From Dyadobacter luteus (GTDB lineage Bacteria; Bacteroidota; Bacteroidia; Cytophagales; Spirosomataceae), in assembly GCF_003383615.1 (NCBI RefSeq), contig NZ_QNUL01000012.1, positions 1 to 64,000 of the forward strand: a stretch of 64,000 nucleotides of DNA, in the 5' to 3' direction. The position numbers were made by a program, and so were the translations under genes. Below the pieces are notes generated by a model that saw only the letters and a list, made by a program, of their open reading frames with translations, searched no databases and was not told the origin of the DNA. Positions 48,954 to 59,084 of this stretch are shown here, piece by piece. Position 1 is the first letter of the stretch; every line of letters starts with the position of its first letter.

Positions 48954-49244
48954 TTACAGCAATTGCCAAATAAACAAACTAATAAATACTACTTGTAACA
49001 ATATGTAACTATTCCTGACTGCGTTCTTGATTTTCAGTACTTGTATAGTCCATATACTTACAACTGACAATGCCAATAATAATATTGAGATGTTAGAAAT
49101 TGACAATGGTAGAGGTAGCATTTCTGAAACTGCATCTAAGCGAGATTCATGGTCGGTGTAACTTTGATACATCAATAGCCATAGTCCATGGTAGTAGATA
49201 TTTGCTAGAAGCGAAAGTAGTGAAATAATCCCTTTGATCTTCAT
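48954..49244 (-). CDS. Small membrane protein
   Basis: 96 residues with three hydrophobic segments (~6-27, ~48-66, ~75-95), the last ending in FISLFIWQLL, and short charged loops. No family recognised. It starts 53 bases after the HTH-type gene at 49297-49830 on the same strand and may be cotranscribed with it. Confidence 0.55.
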   Translation of the reverse strand: MKIKGIISLLSLLANIYYHGLWLLMYQSYTDHESRLDAVSEMLPLPLSISNISILLLALSVVSIWTIQVLKIKNAVRNSYILLQVVFISLFIWQLL

Positions 49245-49296
49245 ATTAATTTGATGGTAGATTACTTATGATATAGGTTTTTAAGGTATTCTCAAC

Positions 49297-49830
49297 CTAT
49301 GCCATCCCAGCCACGGTGCTCACAAACTTTCTTTGCTGCTCCCTGAGCGATTGATTGGTCTTCAGCTGGTAAAATTTCTCTTTTGAAATAAGCCCCAGCC
49401 AATCTTCTGCTGGTATGATGCCATGGCTGTGAAGTTCTAATCTAACCATTATTTCCATGGGTAGATTTCGAGAATTCTTGACGTAATGGTTTAGCTCTGT
49501 TGCACTTGTGTTAATCTCTGAAGCCAAGCTTTTTTGTTTCTTCCCTAAAATCCGGATATATGCTGCCAAGAAAAATCCGACAGTTTTTTCTGAGTCAAAA
49601 TGATCTCCATTCAAATATTCTTCAATCTGAAAACGTAATTGCATCAGAGTCAGGGTGCGTTCATCTTCGGAGCTAATTATAGCTCTTTTTTGCCTGAGCA
49701 CTTTCTGTAATGATGCACTGGTTTCCTGTTTTTCCTTTTCAGTTAGGGCAGCAGGGAAAATATGACTTTCTGCAAGCTGCTTTGGATCATGCTGTCTTAA
49801 AAGATCATCGAACAATTCATTATCTTCCAT
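49297..49830 (-). CDS. Helix-turn-helix (XRE/antitoxin-like) protein
   Basis: 177 residues from MEDNELF. The middle holds an XRE-type HTH (AAYIRILGKKQKSLASEINTS and ATELNHYVKNSRNLPMEI), with long N- and C-terminal arms rich in Lys, Glu and Gln, as in some antitoxins of the HigA/MqsA type. No partner toxin gene is next to it. It starts ~135 bases from the diverged att-like repeat at 49966, the same distance as the integrase start from the right repeat. Confidence 0.6.
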   Translation of the reverse strand: MEDNELFDDLLRQHDPKQLAESHIFPAALTEKEKQETSASLQKVLRQKRAIISSEDERTLTLMQLRFQIEEYLNGDHFDSEKTVGFFLAAYIRILGKKQKSLASEINTSATELNHYVKNSRNLPMEIMVRLELHSHGIIPAEDWLGLISKEKFYQLKTNQSLREQQRKFVSTVAGMA

Positions 49831-49965
49831 AATCATCTAGTAGTTTAATTAACGATCTATCTTCCATAAAAAGACTTTTACCGGCGATTTGAAACCTGTA
49901 TAGTTGAATGTAGTGTTTAATGAGTATCTATTTTATGAGTGTAGATATGTAGTTTTACGCCGGAA

Positions 49966-50096
49966 TAATGCTCACCGAACTGCTTGCTACATATTGCTAA
50001 AACATGCATTTTTTTTGGTCATTTTTTATAAATAGAAAATATTTAAATGTTTAATATACATATCTTTAGTGTTTTTGTGAACCTATTGGACAGAAG
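49966..50096 (-). repeat. Diverged copy of the integrase upstream region (left repeat)
   Basis: Aligns with 52393-52520 over ~130 bases in the same orientation: shared blocks GCTCACCGA, AAACATGCAT, TTTGGTCATTT, AAATGTTTAAT and TTTTTGTGA-CCTATTG. Its hairpin arms have decayed (AAATATTTAAATG against ACAGGGTT in the right copy). No tRNA fragment follows. It looks like the start region of an earlier integrase now lost. Confidence 0.7.
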
Positions 50097-50111
50097 TGAA
50101 ACAGTGTCAAA

Positions 50112-50804
50112 CTAGAGTACGATGTTGTATGTGTGTGCATTAAAAGGCCCTTCATAAAACTGGAACCCATTTATATTTTTTCCTCGTAAGGAGTTTTTTA
50201 AAGAAGGTTTTCCCCTCCCAGGGTCAATAATTTTATTTATCTCCTGTTGTGAAAACCAAGATATCTCATATAAGCCTTTATCTTGCTTAGTCAGATTGTC
50301 ATTTATAACAAAATATAGGTTGGAAGAACTATTGGATTCGATAAATGTAAAAGGGGGCATCGGCTTATCACGTATGTATCCGTACATGTTGTTGTAAAAT
50401 GTTGTGATTAAGTTATCACCAGATATCGGAGTATTTGATATTTTTTTCTTTAATTGGTTGGAGTTTACATCTTCATTTGGATTCATTTGAATGTAGGAAA
50501 ACAGTAGCATATCTTCACGAGTCATGCAATTGTTATTTATTTGGTAACTTACTTTTGCAAATTCTCCTAATAATTTACTATTGCAAGGAACATTGAAGTC
50601 CACTTTTTTTACCGATGAAGTATTTAGAATAAATAGTTTTTTATTTGATTTATTGAATACTTTTACTTCTAGTAAAGTTTTTCCCGGCAAGCTGTCAACG
50701 TATATTTTATTATAATAAATGTCTACTACTGATTCATTATTGCACGACATCAAAATTGTCGTCGTGATCAAGTATATCATAACACTCCATTTATTTCTTA
50801 TCAT
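50112..50804 (-). CDS. AT-rich lipoprotein gene
   Basis: 230 residues from MIRNKWSVM (an upstream ATG at 50849 is possible). Signal peptide with lipobox TTTILMSC. Rich in Asn, Lys and Ile with no recognised domain; the DNA is strikingly more AT-rich than most neighbours, suggesting foreign origin. Lies between the two direct repeats, beside the integrase, so it may be cargo of that element. Confidence 0.6.
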   Translation of the reverse strand: MIRNKWSVMIYLITTTILMSCNNESVVDIYYNKIYVDSLPGKTLLEVKVFNKSNKKLFILNTSSVKKVDFNVPCNSKLLGEFAKVSYQINNNCMTREDMLLFSYIQMNPNEDVNSNQLKKKISNTPISGDNLITTFYNNMYGYIRDKPMPPFTFIESNSSSNLYFVINDNLTKQDKGLYEISWFSQQEINKIIDPGRGKPSLKNSLRGKNINGFQFYEGPFNAHTYNIVL

Positions 50805-51003
50805 TTTGGGGAAATAATTGGTCTTAATAGATATTAAATTATCATCCAAGTTTTCTATGGAATAATCGAGGATAATGAGTATGAAGATAATATTTTTTTA
50901 TATACATGTTACAATTGGCAAACTATAAGAAAAATATAGTGTTAGGTGTCCTTGTTATCAGCAGCATCATAGAGGCATCGTATTGATTTTCATACCAAAA
51001 CAC

Positions 51004-51037
51004 AAACAGCACCGGTAGTAGGACTCCGGTGCTGTTT
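51004..51037 (-). terminator. Terminator of the integrase gene
   Basis: AAACAGCACCGG at 51004-51015 and its exact complement at 51026-51037, with 10-base loop, 17 bases after the integrase stop. T-rich on the far side for the - strand. Confidence 0.9.
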
Positions 51038-51053
51038 ACTAAGCTAAACTAAG

Positions 51054-52268
51054 CTACTTCAATTTCTCACGAAGCTTCTTCATATCCTCACTCACTTTCA
51101 CATCCACGATCTTTGCATATTGCTGGGTCGTTTTAAGATTTCTGTGGCCGAGCATTTTTGATACACTCTCCATCGGTACTCCATTGGTCAGCGTAACCGT
51201 TGTGGCAAAGGTGTGTCGGGCTAAGTGAAATGTGATTGTTTTGTTGATCCTGCAGAGCACGGCGATTTCTTTCAAGTACGAGTTCATTTTCTGATTGGAC
51301 AACACTGGTAAAAGCTGTCCTTTGCGCTCACACTGTGGGTGTGTCTCATACTTTTTCAAAATGGATAGAGCTTGCGGTAATAGCGGAATCCGGGATGGCG
51401 AATCTGTTTTTTGCCTGTTTATCACAAGCCACTCTTCACCGTCTATCCCGATTATCACTTCCGATCTTCTCAATTTGTATACGTCTATGTAGGCAAGCCC
51501 CGTGTAGCAGCAGAAGAGAAATATATCACGGACCTGACTTAACCTCTCATTGTCGAATTTCTTTTTTACAACCCTTGCAAGCTCATCTGCTGTGAGCGCT
51601 GTTCTGTCTACCTCTCTTTTGCTCATTTTGAAGGCGTGAAACGGATCTCTTTGCAGCCAGCCGTTCTTCACACAGATGATCACGATCTTTTTGAAAGTAG
51701 CCAGGTATTTCATGGCTGTATTATGACTAATGTTCTTCACGCTTTTTAGCCAATACTCGTAGTCTGCAATGAAATCATAATTGAGTTTAAAGATATCCAG
51801 ATCATCCTTCTTGTATTTATAGCGGATAAAGTCTCTGGTATGTTCCAACATGGTCTTATAGCGAGAAAGTGTTCCGGGCGCGTAATCTTTATTGACAAGC
51901 CCGGCGACACGGTCGTTGTGCTCCAGGAATAAAGCGATAATAAATCTTGATTTGGCTGCTGTTCCATTCAGATGGTTGCGGATGATCTCAGCAGTGATCT
52001 CTTCGTCTGCTTCGACGAGTCTTCTGTGGATCTCGTAGACCTTTGCCTGTAGGGTATCAAGATATGCGTTCAGCGCCCGTACATCTTCCTTGGTTCCGTT
52101 CTTGCGGCCCGCATCAATATTCCATTTCTCTGGTTCGCAGTCACGCTGTGCGGTGAGCTCTACGCGCCTTCCATCAATGGTGATGCGGATGTAGATAGGC
52201 AATTTTCCACCGGAATAGTTGCTGCGTTTTTTGAGGTAAAACAGCAGCGAAAAGTTTTTTGTAAGCAT
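51054..52268 (-). CDS. Tyrosine recombinase (IntDOT-like integrase)
   Basis: 404 residues: Arm-binding domain (~1-90; FSLLFYLKKRSNYSGGKLPIYI), SAM-like core-binding domain (~105-205) and catalytic domain. Catalytic residues: Lys in NRQKTDSPSRIPL (~295), HLARHTFA (~345-352), LGHRNLKTTQQY with the Tyr nucleophile (~385). The first Arg of the family is replaced: the motif is TGLAYIDVYKL, as in IntDOT and many Bacteroidetes conjugative-transposon integrases. It should integrate an element at the tRNA 3' end, whose remnant is found 248 bases upstream. Intact and followed by a strong terminator. Confidence 0.93.
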   Translation of the reverse strand: MLTKNFSLLFYLKKRSNYSGGKLPIYIRITIDGRRVELTAQRDCEPEKWNIDAGRKNGTKEDVRALNAYLDTLQAKVYEIHRRLVEADEEITAEIIRNHLNGTAAKSRFIIALFLEHNDRVAGLVNKDYAPGTLSRYKTMLEHTRDFIRYKYKKDDLDIFKLNYDFIADYEYWLKSVKNISHNTAMKYLATFKKIVIICVKNGWLQRDPFHAFKMSKREVDRTALTADELARVVKKKFDNERLSQVRDIFLFCCYTGLAYIDVYKLRRSEVIIGIDGEEWLVINRQKTDSPSRIPLLPQALSILKKYETHPQCERKGQLLPVLSNQKMNSYLKEIAVLCRINKTITFHLARHTFATTVTLTNGVPMESVSKMLGHRNLKTTQQYAKIVDVKVSEDMKKLREKLK

Positions 52269-52392
52269 ATCAATTGTTTTTTAGTGGTTAAAAATACAAT
52301 TGCGGGCCTTCCAAAATCAAGATGTTTATCCTCTGAACAGGTTGTTAATCAGAAAGTTACAAGCTTTCTGGTGAGCACTTTTGTCTCCGGGG

Positions 52393-52520
52393 AAAGTGCT
52401 CACCGAGGTGCTCACTACATTATGCGAAAACATGCATATTTTGGTCATTTCCGGGAAACAAAAAACCCTGTAAATGTTTAATTTACAGGGTTTTAGCGCT
52501 TTTTGTGAGCCTATTGAGCA
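52393..52520 (-). repeat. Integrase upstream region with hairpin (right repeat)
   Basis: Direct repeat partner of 49966-50096. Contains a perfect hairpin, AAAACCCTGTAAAT at 52462-52475 and complement at 52481-52494 (5-base loop), that should shield the integrase gene from transcription coming from the tRNA side. Shares GTGCTCACCGAGGTGCTCAC, an inner direct repeat that may bind the integrase. Confidence 0.75.
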
Positions 52521-52539
52521 GAGAGAGAGGGATTCGAAC
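52516..52539 (-). tRNA. 3' fragment of a tRNA gene (attachment-site remnant)
   Basis: On the - strand the sequence reads GTTCGAATCCCTCTCTCTCT then GC, i.e. T-loop and 3' acceptor end of a tRNA. The anticodon arm, D arm and 5' half are absent; further - strand sequence toward 52620 does not form a cloverleaf. The 3' end resembles tRNA-Ser of this phylum. Such fragments mark the far attachment site of a tRNA-targeting integrase. Confidence 0.7.
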
Positions 52540-52894
52540 TAATTTAGTAATTGTTTGATAATTAACTTGTTAGTTCGTTATTTTCATTTACCTCCCACGA
52601 TTCTCCCATGCATCAAAATTCCCATTAAATATGTTCGTAATTTTCTGATTATCAGATAGTAATCAATCCTTTTGCTAACTTAAAAATTTGCTATGTCAAT
52701 CGCAAGCGTTGCTAGCAAATGTTTAAATAACTTGACAAATAAATGTTTTAAGTACAATTTTGTGACTAGTAAAATTATATTTTCGTAAGTAATACTGGTT
52801 TTGTACATTCCAGTAATGTTCTGGAATTTTTTTGGTTTATTATGATAGTATTTTCTAGAGAGTCCAAGTAAGTGGATAATGAATACTAAATCAG
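52540..52894. other. Intergenic region between att-like site and second DUF4143 gene
   Basis: AT-rich; no gene, no complete tRNA and no strong hairpin. The boundary of the second long repeat lies near 52915 inside the next gene's 3' end. Confidence 0.4.
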
Positions 52895-54273
<1,379 letters not shown>

Positions 54274-54643
54274 CTGGAATCTTCATGGACACGGTGATAA
54301 CAGGGTGTACCAAAATAAACTAATGTTTAAATCGATACACATTTTAGATTTATAAATCATGGAAGAAATCGGCTACACGGCTTATTTTTAATCGATACTT
54401 TAAATCGGTACAGTTTCACCTTTTCTATTCGGTAATTTAAAATTCAGGTAGTATTTTAAACGCCTTCTAATATACCCTTCCACCTGAGAGAAACGACACA
54501 AGTTGCACCAAGCAGTCTGAACGGCAATCACACTGCCCGATCCATTCGCTTCGCTCCCGTGTTGGTGTTGCCTAATCAGCCTTCCGCTTAGTGCCTGTTT
54601 GCATCGTTCTCCAACGGTGGAAGGGCAATTAAAGGGAAAAAAT
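54274..54643. other. Intergenic region with repeats upstream of the DUF6876 gene
   Basis: Holds three 13-bp repeats (54326-54338, 54386-54398, 54399-54411) and a long leader of the DUF6876 gene. A - strand frame (54400-54729) is not accepted because it overlaps the gene and has no family-like features. Confidence 0.45.
54326..54411 (+). repeat. Iteron-like 13-bp direct repeats
   Basis: TTTAAATCGATAC at 54326-54338, TTTTAATCGATAC at 54386-54398 and TTTAAATCGGTAC at 54399-54411, the last two directly adjacent. Each differs from the first by one base. This arrangement is usual for operator or replication-protein binding sites on mobile DNA; no replication gene is next to it. Confidence 0.6.
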
Positions 54644-55009
54644 ATGAACACTGAACAATTAACCAAAGAGGATCTTGCTGGGTTTACAGGAACTGAGCAA
54701 TGGTACCGGCACCCCGTCGTAAAAAACACGTTGTATACTGATGGAGTTAAATATGTTGCTCAAAAAGCTGGAGCTTACTGGCTTGTTGATGAAATTACAT
54801 TTCAGCAGTATCATCCACGGATCAAAAATGAGGAATTTCAGGTTTGGAATCTTAAAGTCGATCTTGAAGGATCTACTGCTGTACTTACTTGTGATGATGG
54901 TAACGACCGCATACTATTTACGAAACCAATTGGATACACCGACTTTCCGTTAGAAGAAATTAAAATCTATGTGGTAGGTAATGTGATTTTACTACCAAGT
55001 GAATACTGA
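54644..55009 (+). CDS. DUF6876-family protein
   Basis: 121 residues from ATG 54644 (an earlier in-frame start at 54599 adds an unconserved leader). Family motifs: LAGFTGTEQWYRHP, GVKYVAQKAGAYWLVDEI, FQVWNLKVD and FPLEEIKIYVVGNVILLPSEY. These proteins are frequent cargo of integrative elements in Bacteroidetes; their function is unknown. The gene is followed by its own terminator and stands alone, near the repeats described upstream. Confidence 0.88.
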   Translation: MNTEQLTKEDLAGFTGTEQWYRHPVVKNTLYTDGVKYVAQKAGAYWLVDEITFQQYHPRIKNEEFQVWNLKVDLEGSTAVLTCDDGNDRILFTKPIGYTDFPLEEIKIYVVGNVILLPSEY

Positions 55010-55012
55010 ATT

Positions 55013-55042
55013 GAAAAGCTGCTTCTTAGGGAGCAGCTTTTC
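55013..55042 (+). terminator. Terminator of the DUF6876 gene
   Basis: GAAAAGCTGCT at 55013-55023 and its complement at 55032-55042, 8-base loop, 3 bases beyond the stop. Confidence 0.85.
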
Positions 55043-55219
55043 ACTATTAGGCTCATATGATAAGCATAGTTGTCGAGCCATCTTATCAAACAAAAATATG
55101 TTATGGGAATAAAGATTGTAATGGTTTGCTAACACGCTTTTTCCCTTTCAGGAATTGACACTTTCAGTTATTTATTACATAATTATTACCTCGACTTTCT
55201 GCGAAAATATAGGCGAAGC

Positions 55220-56671
55220 TTATTTCTGAGAACCAGAATTCAAATATTGCCCTATTGCGGCACCTAGGTCATATATAGTTGCTTTGGGCAGGCTCTTTTG
55301 CAGGATACTGCTGGCAGCGGCCGAACGATAACCAGATGCACAGTGTACCAAGATCGGTTTATTGGTGGGCACCTCTGAAAGGCGATCGCTTAGGTCTTGC
55401 AAAGGGATATGGATGCTGTTCCCGAAAGCGGGATTTTGTTTTACTTCTTTTTCTGTTCTTACATCTAAGATCGTGTAGGAATCATCACTTGCGTTAAATT
55501 TATTAGCATCAAAAGGCTCAGACTTGACCCCATCGGTTGCGTCATAAATAAATGCACCTTTTATTCTGGCTTCATACCCGATAGCAGCACACTTCTTTAT
55601 AGCCATCTCCAGATTTGTCTGATCAGTGCCAGTTACATAGAATTCCGTATCAGGTGCTACCAGTGTCCCAAGCCATGTTTCAAAAGCCCCGGCACCTTGT
55701 ATGTTTATGGCATTTGGTAAATGGGATGCCTTAAAGTTAGCCGCCAGGCGGGTGTCAATTATCAAATCATGTGGTTTGGGCTGATGGTTTTTTGTGAAAT
55801 GCTTAATCCTTGACAGGCTGGTCGCCAGCTCCGGTGCACCTTGCATATTCAGCTTTACATCAAAAGGGAAGTATTTGGGGATAAAGGGCTGGTCCGCCAG
55901 TAGTAAACTTACAAACTGTTGTTTGGTCCTTTTTTCAAATGCATAGTTATGCTGCTTTTCATAGCCGATTGTTGAGCTGGCAGCTTTCCGGATTGATTTT
56001 CCACATAGCGAGCCTGCACCATGCGCAGGATAGACTATCACATTCTCATCGAGTTTGGCAAATTTCTGATGAAGGGTATCGTACATCATTTCAGCGAGCC
56101 GCTCACGTTGCGCCTGTACATCCTTAGAAAAATCGCGAAGGTCGGGCCTACCTACATCACCAATAAGCAGCGAGTCGCCGCAGAACACCGCGATGTCTTT
56201 GCCTGTATCTACCAGAACAGCTGAAATGTGGTCAGGTGCATGACCGGGTGTATACATGGATCTGAGAGCGACTTGAGGCGTCAATGGTATAAACTTACCG
56301 TCATCAAAGGATGTAGCTCTATATTGCGGTTTAGTCAGGCTGCTAGCGTAGATGGGCACATCGAGTTTTTTTTGCATTTCCAGATGTGCACTAACAAAAT
56401 CTGCATGTGGGTGCGTTTCAATAATTCCCACAATGACAGCATTGTTTTTTATTGCAAAGTTATAGTAAGCCCGCGGGTCCCGTTGCGGATCAATGACAAT
56501 CATCTTTTTACCCGCTACAACCGCATAAGAATAATGTGCCAGTCCCTTCTCCTCAAACTGCTCAATTGTATAGTTGTCAGAAGCAGCTGTTTGACTGATC
56601 ATGTTGTAAGGATCAACTCCTGACAGTATTCCTAATCCTGCCAACTTAGCCATAAAGTGTCTACGTTCCAT
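55220..56671 (-). CDS. Persulfide dioxygenase-rhodanese fusion, exported form
   Basis: 483 residues. The N-terminus (ERRHFMAKLAGLGILSG) has a twin-arginine motif, suggesting Tat export; then a metallo-beta-lactamase domain with THPHADFVSAH (~87-97), TPGHAPDHISA and FCGDSLLIGDVGRPDL, the iron site of ETHE1/CstB-like persulfide dioxygenases. Two rhodanese domains follow: the first (~300-375) lacks the active Cys, the second has it in VHCASGYRSA (~445). Such enzymes oxidise persulfides to sulfite. It is the paralogue of 61532-62902. Followed in the divergent direction by the sulfur cluster; no operon partner on its own strand except the hydrolase gene 112 bp upstream. Confidence 0.88.
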   Translation of the reverse strand: MERRHFMAKLAGLGILSGVDPYNMISQTAASDNYTIEQFEEKGLAHYSYAVVAGKKMIVIDPQRDPRAYYNFAIKNNAVIVGIIETHPHADFVSAHLEMQKKLDVPIYASSLTKPQYRATSFDDGKFIPLTPQVALRSMYTPGHAPDHISAVLVDTGKDIAVFCGDSLLIGDVGRPDLRDFSKDVQAQRERLAEMMYDTLHQKFAKLDENVIVYPAHGAGSLCGKSIRKAASSTIGYEKQHNYAFEKRTKQQFVSLLLADQPFIPKYFPFDVKLNMQGAPELATSLSRIKHFTKNHQPKPHDLIIDTRLAANFKASHLPNAINIQGAGAFETWLGTLVAPDTEFYVTGTDQTNLEMAIKKCAAIGYEARIKGAFIYDATDGVKSEPFDANKFNASDDSYTILDVRTEKEVKQNPAFGNSIHIPLQDLSDRLSEVPTNKPILVHCASGYRSAAASSILQKSLPKATIYDLGAAIGQYLNSGSQK

Positions 56672-56783
56672 TCTTATTGTTGTTTTTTATTTAGTCCGCC
56701 CTGTATACTATTGATTGGAGGGGCATTTCTATGATTTACCTTGGTATGTTACTGACCAGCAACGGTCATACTGGAATTGGTCC

Positions 56784-57335
56784 TTATGCCGCAAGGAAAT
56801 CTTCGGTACTTTTTATCTCCGCATAGAAAAATTCTAATGCAGCTAAAAATGCATGGTGCACATCATCCGCTTTCACGGTTTTTCCGTTAATTTCCAAATC
56901 CCTTGATGCGCAGGTATCTCCAAGAACCGTGCATTTATAACCAAAGTCAAATGCTGCTCTTGTGGTTGCGTCCACGCACATGTGGGTCATCATTCCCGTA
57001 ATAATAACTTCGGTTACGTCATTTTCTTTTAAGTACTCCCCAAGCCCGGTTTCTCTAAAACTATTTGGATAATACTTTTGGAAAATTTTTTCTCCGGCAA
57101 GTGGTTTCACATTTTCGTGAATTTCTACACCGGATGTTCCCTCTACGAAAATCGGCAAGGCTTCGGGATCAGATGATAAGTGCTGGATGTGTGCAATGGG
57201 GAAATTGTTTGCTCTGAAATGGTTAAGAACCTTGCGGGCGTTTAGACTCGCTGTTTCAGGATTTACCAACGGAAGACCTCCGTTTTCAAAATATTCATTC
57301 TGAATGTCAATGATAATCAATGCTTGTTTGCTCAT
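56784..57335 (-). CDS. Isochorismatase-family cysteine hydrolase
   Basis: 183 residues from MSKQALIIIDIQNEYF (the first in-frame ATG is 57341). Asp in IIDIQNEYF (~10), Lys in NVKPLAGEKIFQK region and Cys in MMTHMCVDATTRAAFDFG (~119) form the catalytic triad of the family. The exact substrate (amide or isochorismate-type) is unknown. Same strand as the persulfide dioxygenase. Confidence 0.87.
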   Translation of the reverse strand: MSKQALIIIDIQNEYFENGGLPLVNPETASLNARKVLNHFRANNFPIAHIQHLSSDPEALPIFVEGTSGVEIHENVKPLAGEKIFQKYYPNSFRETGLGEYLKENDVTEVIITGMMTHMCVDATTRAAFDFGYKCTVLGDTCASRDLEINGKTVKADDVHHAFLAALEFFYAEIKSTEDFLAA

Positions 57336-57600
57336 AATCATATTTGTTATTCAGCAAAATTAACATCCATTGAAATGACTGATTATACCAAGTTATACGG
57401 GAAACATACCATTTTGATAATCTGCTAAAAATTCTGTGGTGGGCATTGCCGTTTAACGCTCAAAAAACGTTGCATTATTTCCGAACGAATTATCAAAATG
57501 GTAGCATTGACCATGCACTTGGTAGTATTGTATTTACTGACCGCCTCTAATTTTGCGGGTGTTTACCAGTACAGGCTTTATGCCCGATATTCAGCAGTGC

Positions 57601-58971
57601 ATGAAACAGAAAGATGCCATAGATTTTGGCAAAACAGATATATCCAGGCTATATACTTCCATTTTTATTCCCACCTTATTGGGCCTGATGTCCGGGGCTA
57701 CGGTCTACCTTGCCGATGGAATATTCGTAGGCCATGGAGTCGGCAGTGATGCCCTTGCTGCGGTCAACATTGCTTCGCCGCTTTTTCTTATTTCTACCGG
57801 ATTGGCGTTAATGTTCGGCAGTGGTGTTTCGATAGTCGTAGCCATTCATTTGTCACGCGGCAACTATAAGGCAGCCAATATCAATGTAACACAGGCCATA
57901 GCCATTTCCATCATGTTAATGCTGCTTGTTTCCGTCCTTGTTATTCTTTTTCCTGGTACAATCGCTTCCTGGTTCGGCAGTTCGCAAAAGCTGATGCCCA
58001 CTGTGGTTGAGTATTTAGTTTATGTAACTCCCTCCTTTTTAGGAAGTATGATACTCGTGGTGGGAATGTTCATCATACGACTTGACGGCTCACCTAATTT
58101 TGCAATGGCATCAAACATCATTGCATCTATTCTTAATATTATTCTCATCTACATTTTTGTTTTTCCGTTGAACATGGGGCTTAAGGGAGCTGCCATAGCA
58201 ACCTCGATCGCACAGTGGTTAGGTGCAGTTATGGTCATAATCTACATGATATGGTTTTCTAAGACACTGCATCTATATAAACTGAAATTTTCAAAAAAAG
58301 CATATCGACTTACAATCAGAAATACGGGCTATGTTGTAAAGCTGGGCGGGTCTGCCTTTATTGGTGAAACAGCAATGGCGTGTACGATGATTATAGGGAA
58401 TACTTTATTTATGAAGCATCTGCAGGAAGATGGCGTTGCGGCGTTCAGTGTGGCATGCTATATAATGCCTGTTGTTTTTATGTTTGGCAATGCTGTCGCC
58501 CAGTCTGCATTGCCCATAATCAGTTACAACTATGGACTTGGAAATGAGTCCAGGATCAGGTACACGTTTCACATATCGTTAAAAATTGCCGTGATATTCG
58601 GTCTTGTTGTTACTTTGGCAGGCATCTTCGCTAAACACCAGGTTGTAGCTATTTTTATCAAAAATGGTGAAAATGCCCATAATTTAGCTGCAAATGGATT
58701 TATATATTATTCGCTTGGTTTCATTTTTCTTTTGGTGAATTTGGTGCTCATTGGATATTTTCAGAGTCTGGAACGCTTCAAGCCTGCAACGGTATTTATG
58801 TTTTTGCGAAGCTATATTTTTGTAATACCCTCTTTCCTGGTTCTACCAATATTTTTTGGTACTGACGGTCTGTGGCTTGCAGTTCCAGCCTCGGAGTTTC
58901 TGACATTCACCATAATCATGTTTTGTATGTCAGTTCAGAAAAAAGAGAAAGCTGTCTCATTTAGTAAGTAG
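57601..58971 (+). CDS. MATE-family multidrug/toxin exporter
   Basis: 456 residues from MKQKDAIDFGK, with 12 hydrophobic segments in two related halves, the MATE plan. Asp in LADGIFVGHGVG (TM1) and conserved NIASPLFLISTG, GSPNFAMAS and NAVAQSALPIISYNYG segments fit the DinF/NorM-like branch of Na+/H+-driven drug export. Earlier ATGs at 57553 and 57580 are in frame but less likely. Divergent from the hydrolase gene. Confidence 0.88.
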   Translation: MKQKDAIDFGKTDISRLYTSIFIPTLLGLMSGATVYLADGIFVGHGVGSDALAAVNIASPLFLISTGLALMFGSGVSIVVAIHLSRGNYKAANINVTQAIAISIMLMLLVSVLVILFPGTIASWFGSSQKLMPTVVEYLVYVTPSFLGSMILVVGMFIIRLDGSPNFAMASNIIASILNIILIYIFVFPLNMGLKGAAIATSIAQWLGAVMVIIYMIWFSKTLHLYKLKFSKKAYRLTIRNTGYVVKLGGSAFIGETAMACTMIIGNTLFMKHLQEDGVAAFSVACYIMPVVFMFGNAVAQSALPIISYNYGLGNESRIRYTFHISLKIAVIFGLVVTLAGIFAKHQVVAIFIKNGENAHNLAANGFIYYSLGFIFLLVNLVLIGYFQSLERFKPATVFMFLRSYIFVIPSFLVLPIFFGTDGLWLAVPASEFLTFTIIMFCMSVQKKEKAVSFSK

Positions 58972-59084
58972 TTTATCATTTTGAAAAGCGGAATTTTTGC
59001 TGGTAGTAGAAAATATAGCTATGTGACAAAAGTCACTTTGTTGATGGAATGAAAGTGTTTGCTTTGTGAGATTAAAATTCTAAA

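Noticed and set aside
52540..52620. Complete tRNA gene on the - strand
   Set aside because: Only the T-loop and acceptor end are tRNA-like; the T-stem 5' strand does not pair and no anticodon arm forms.
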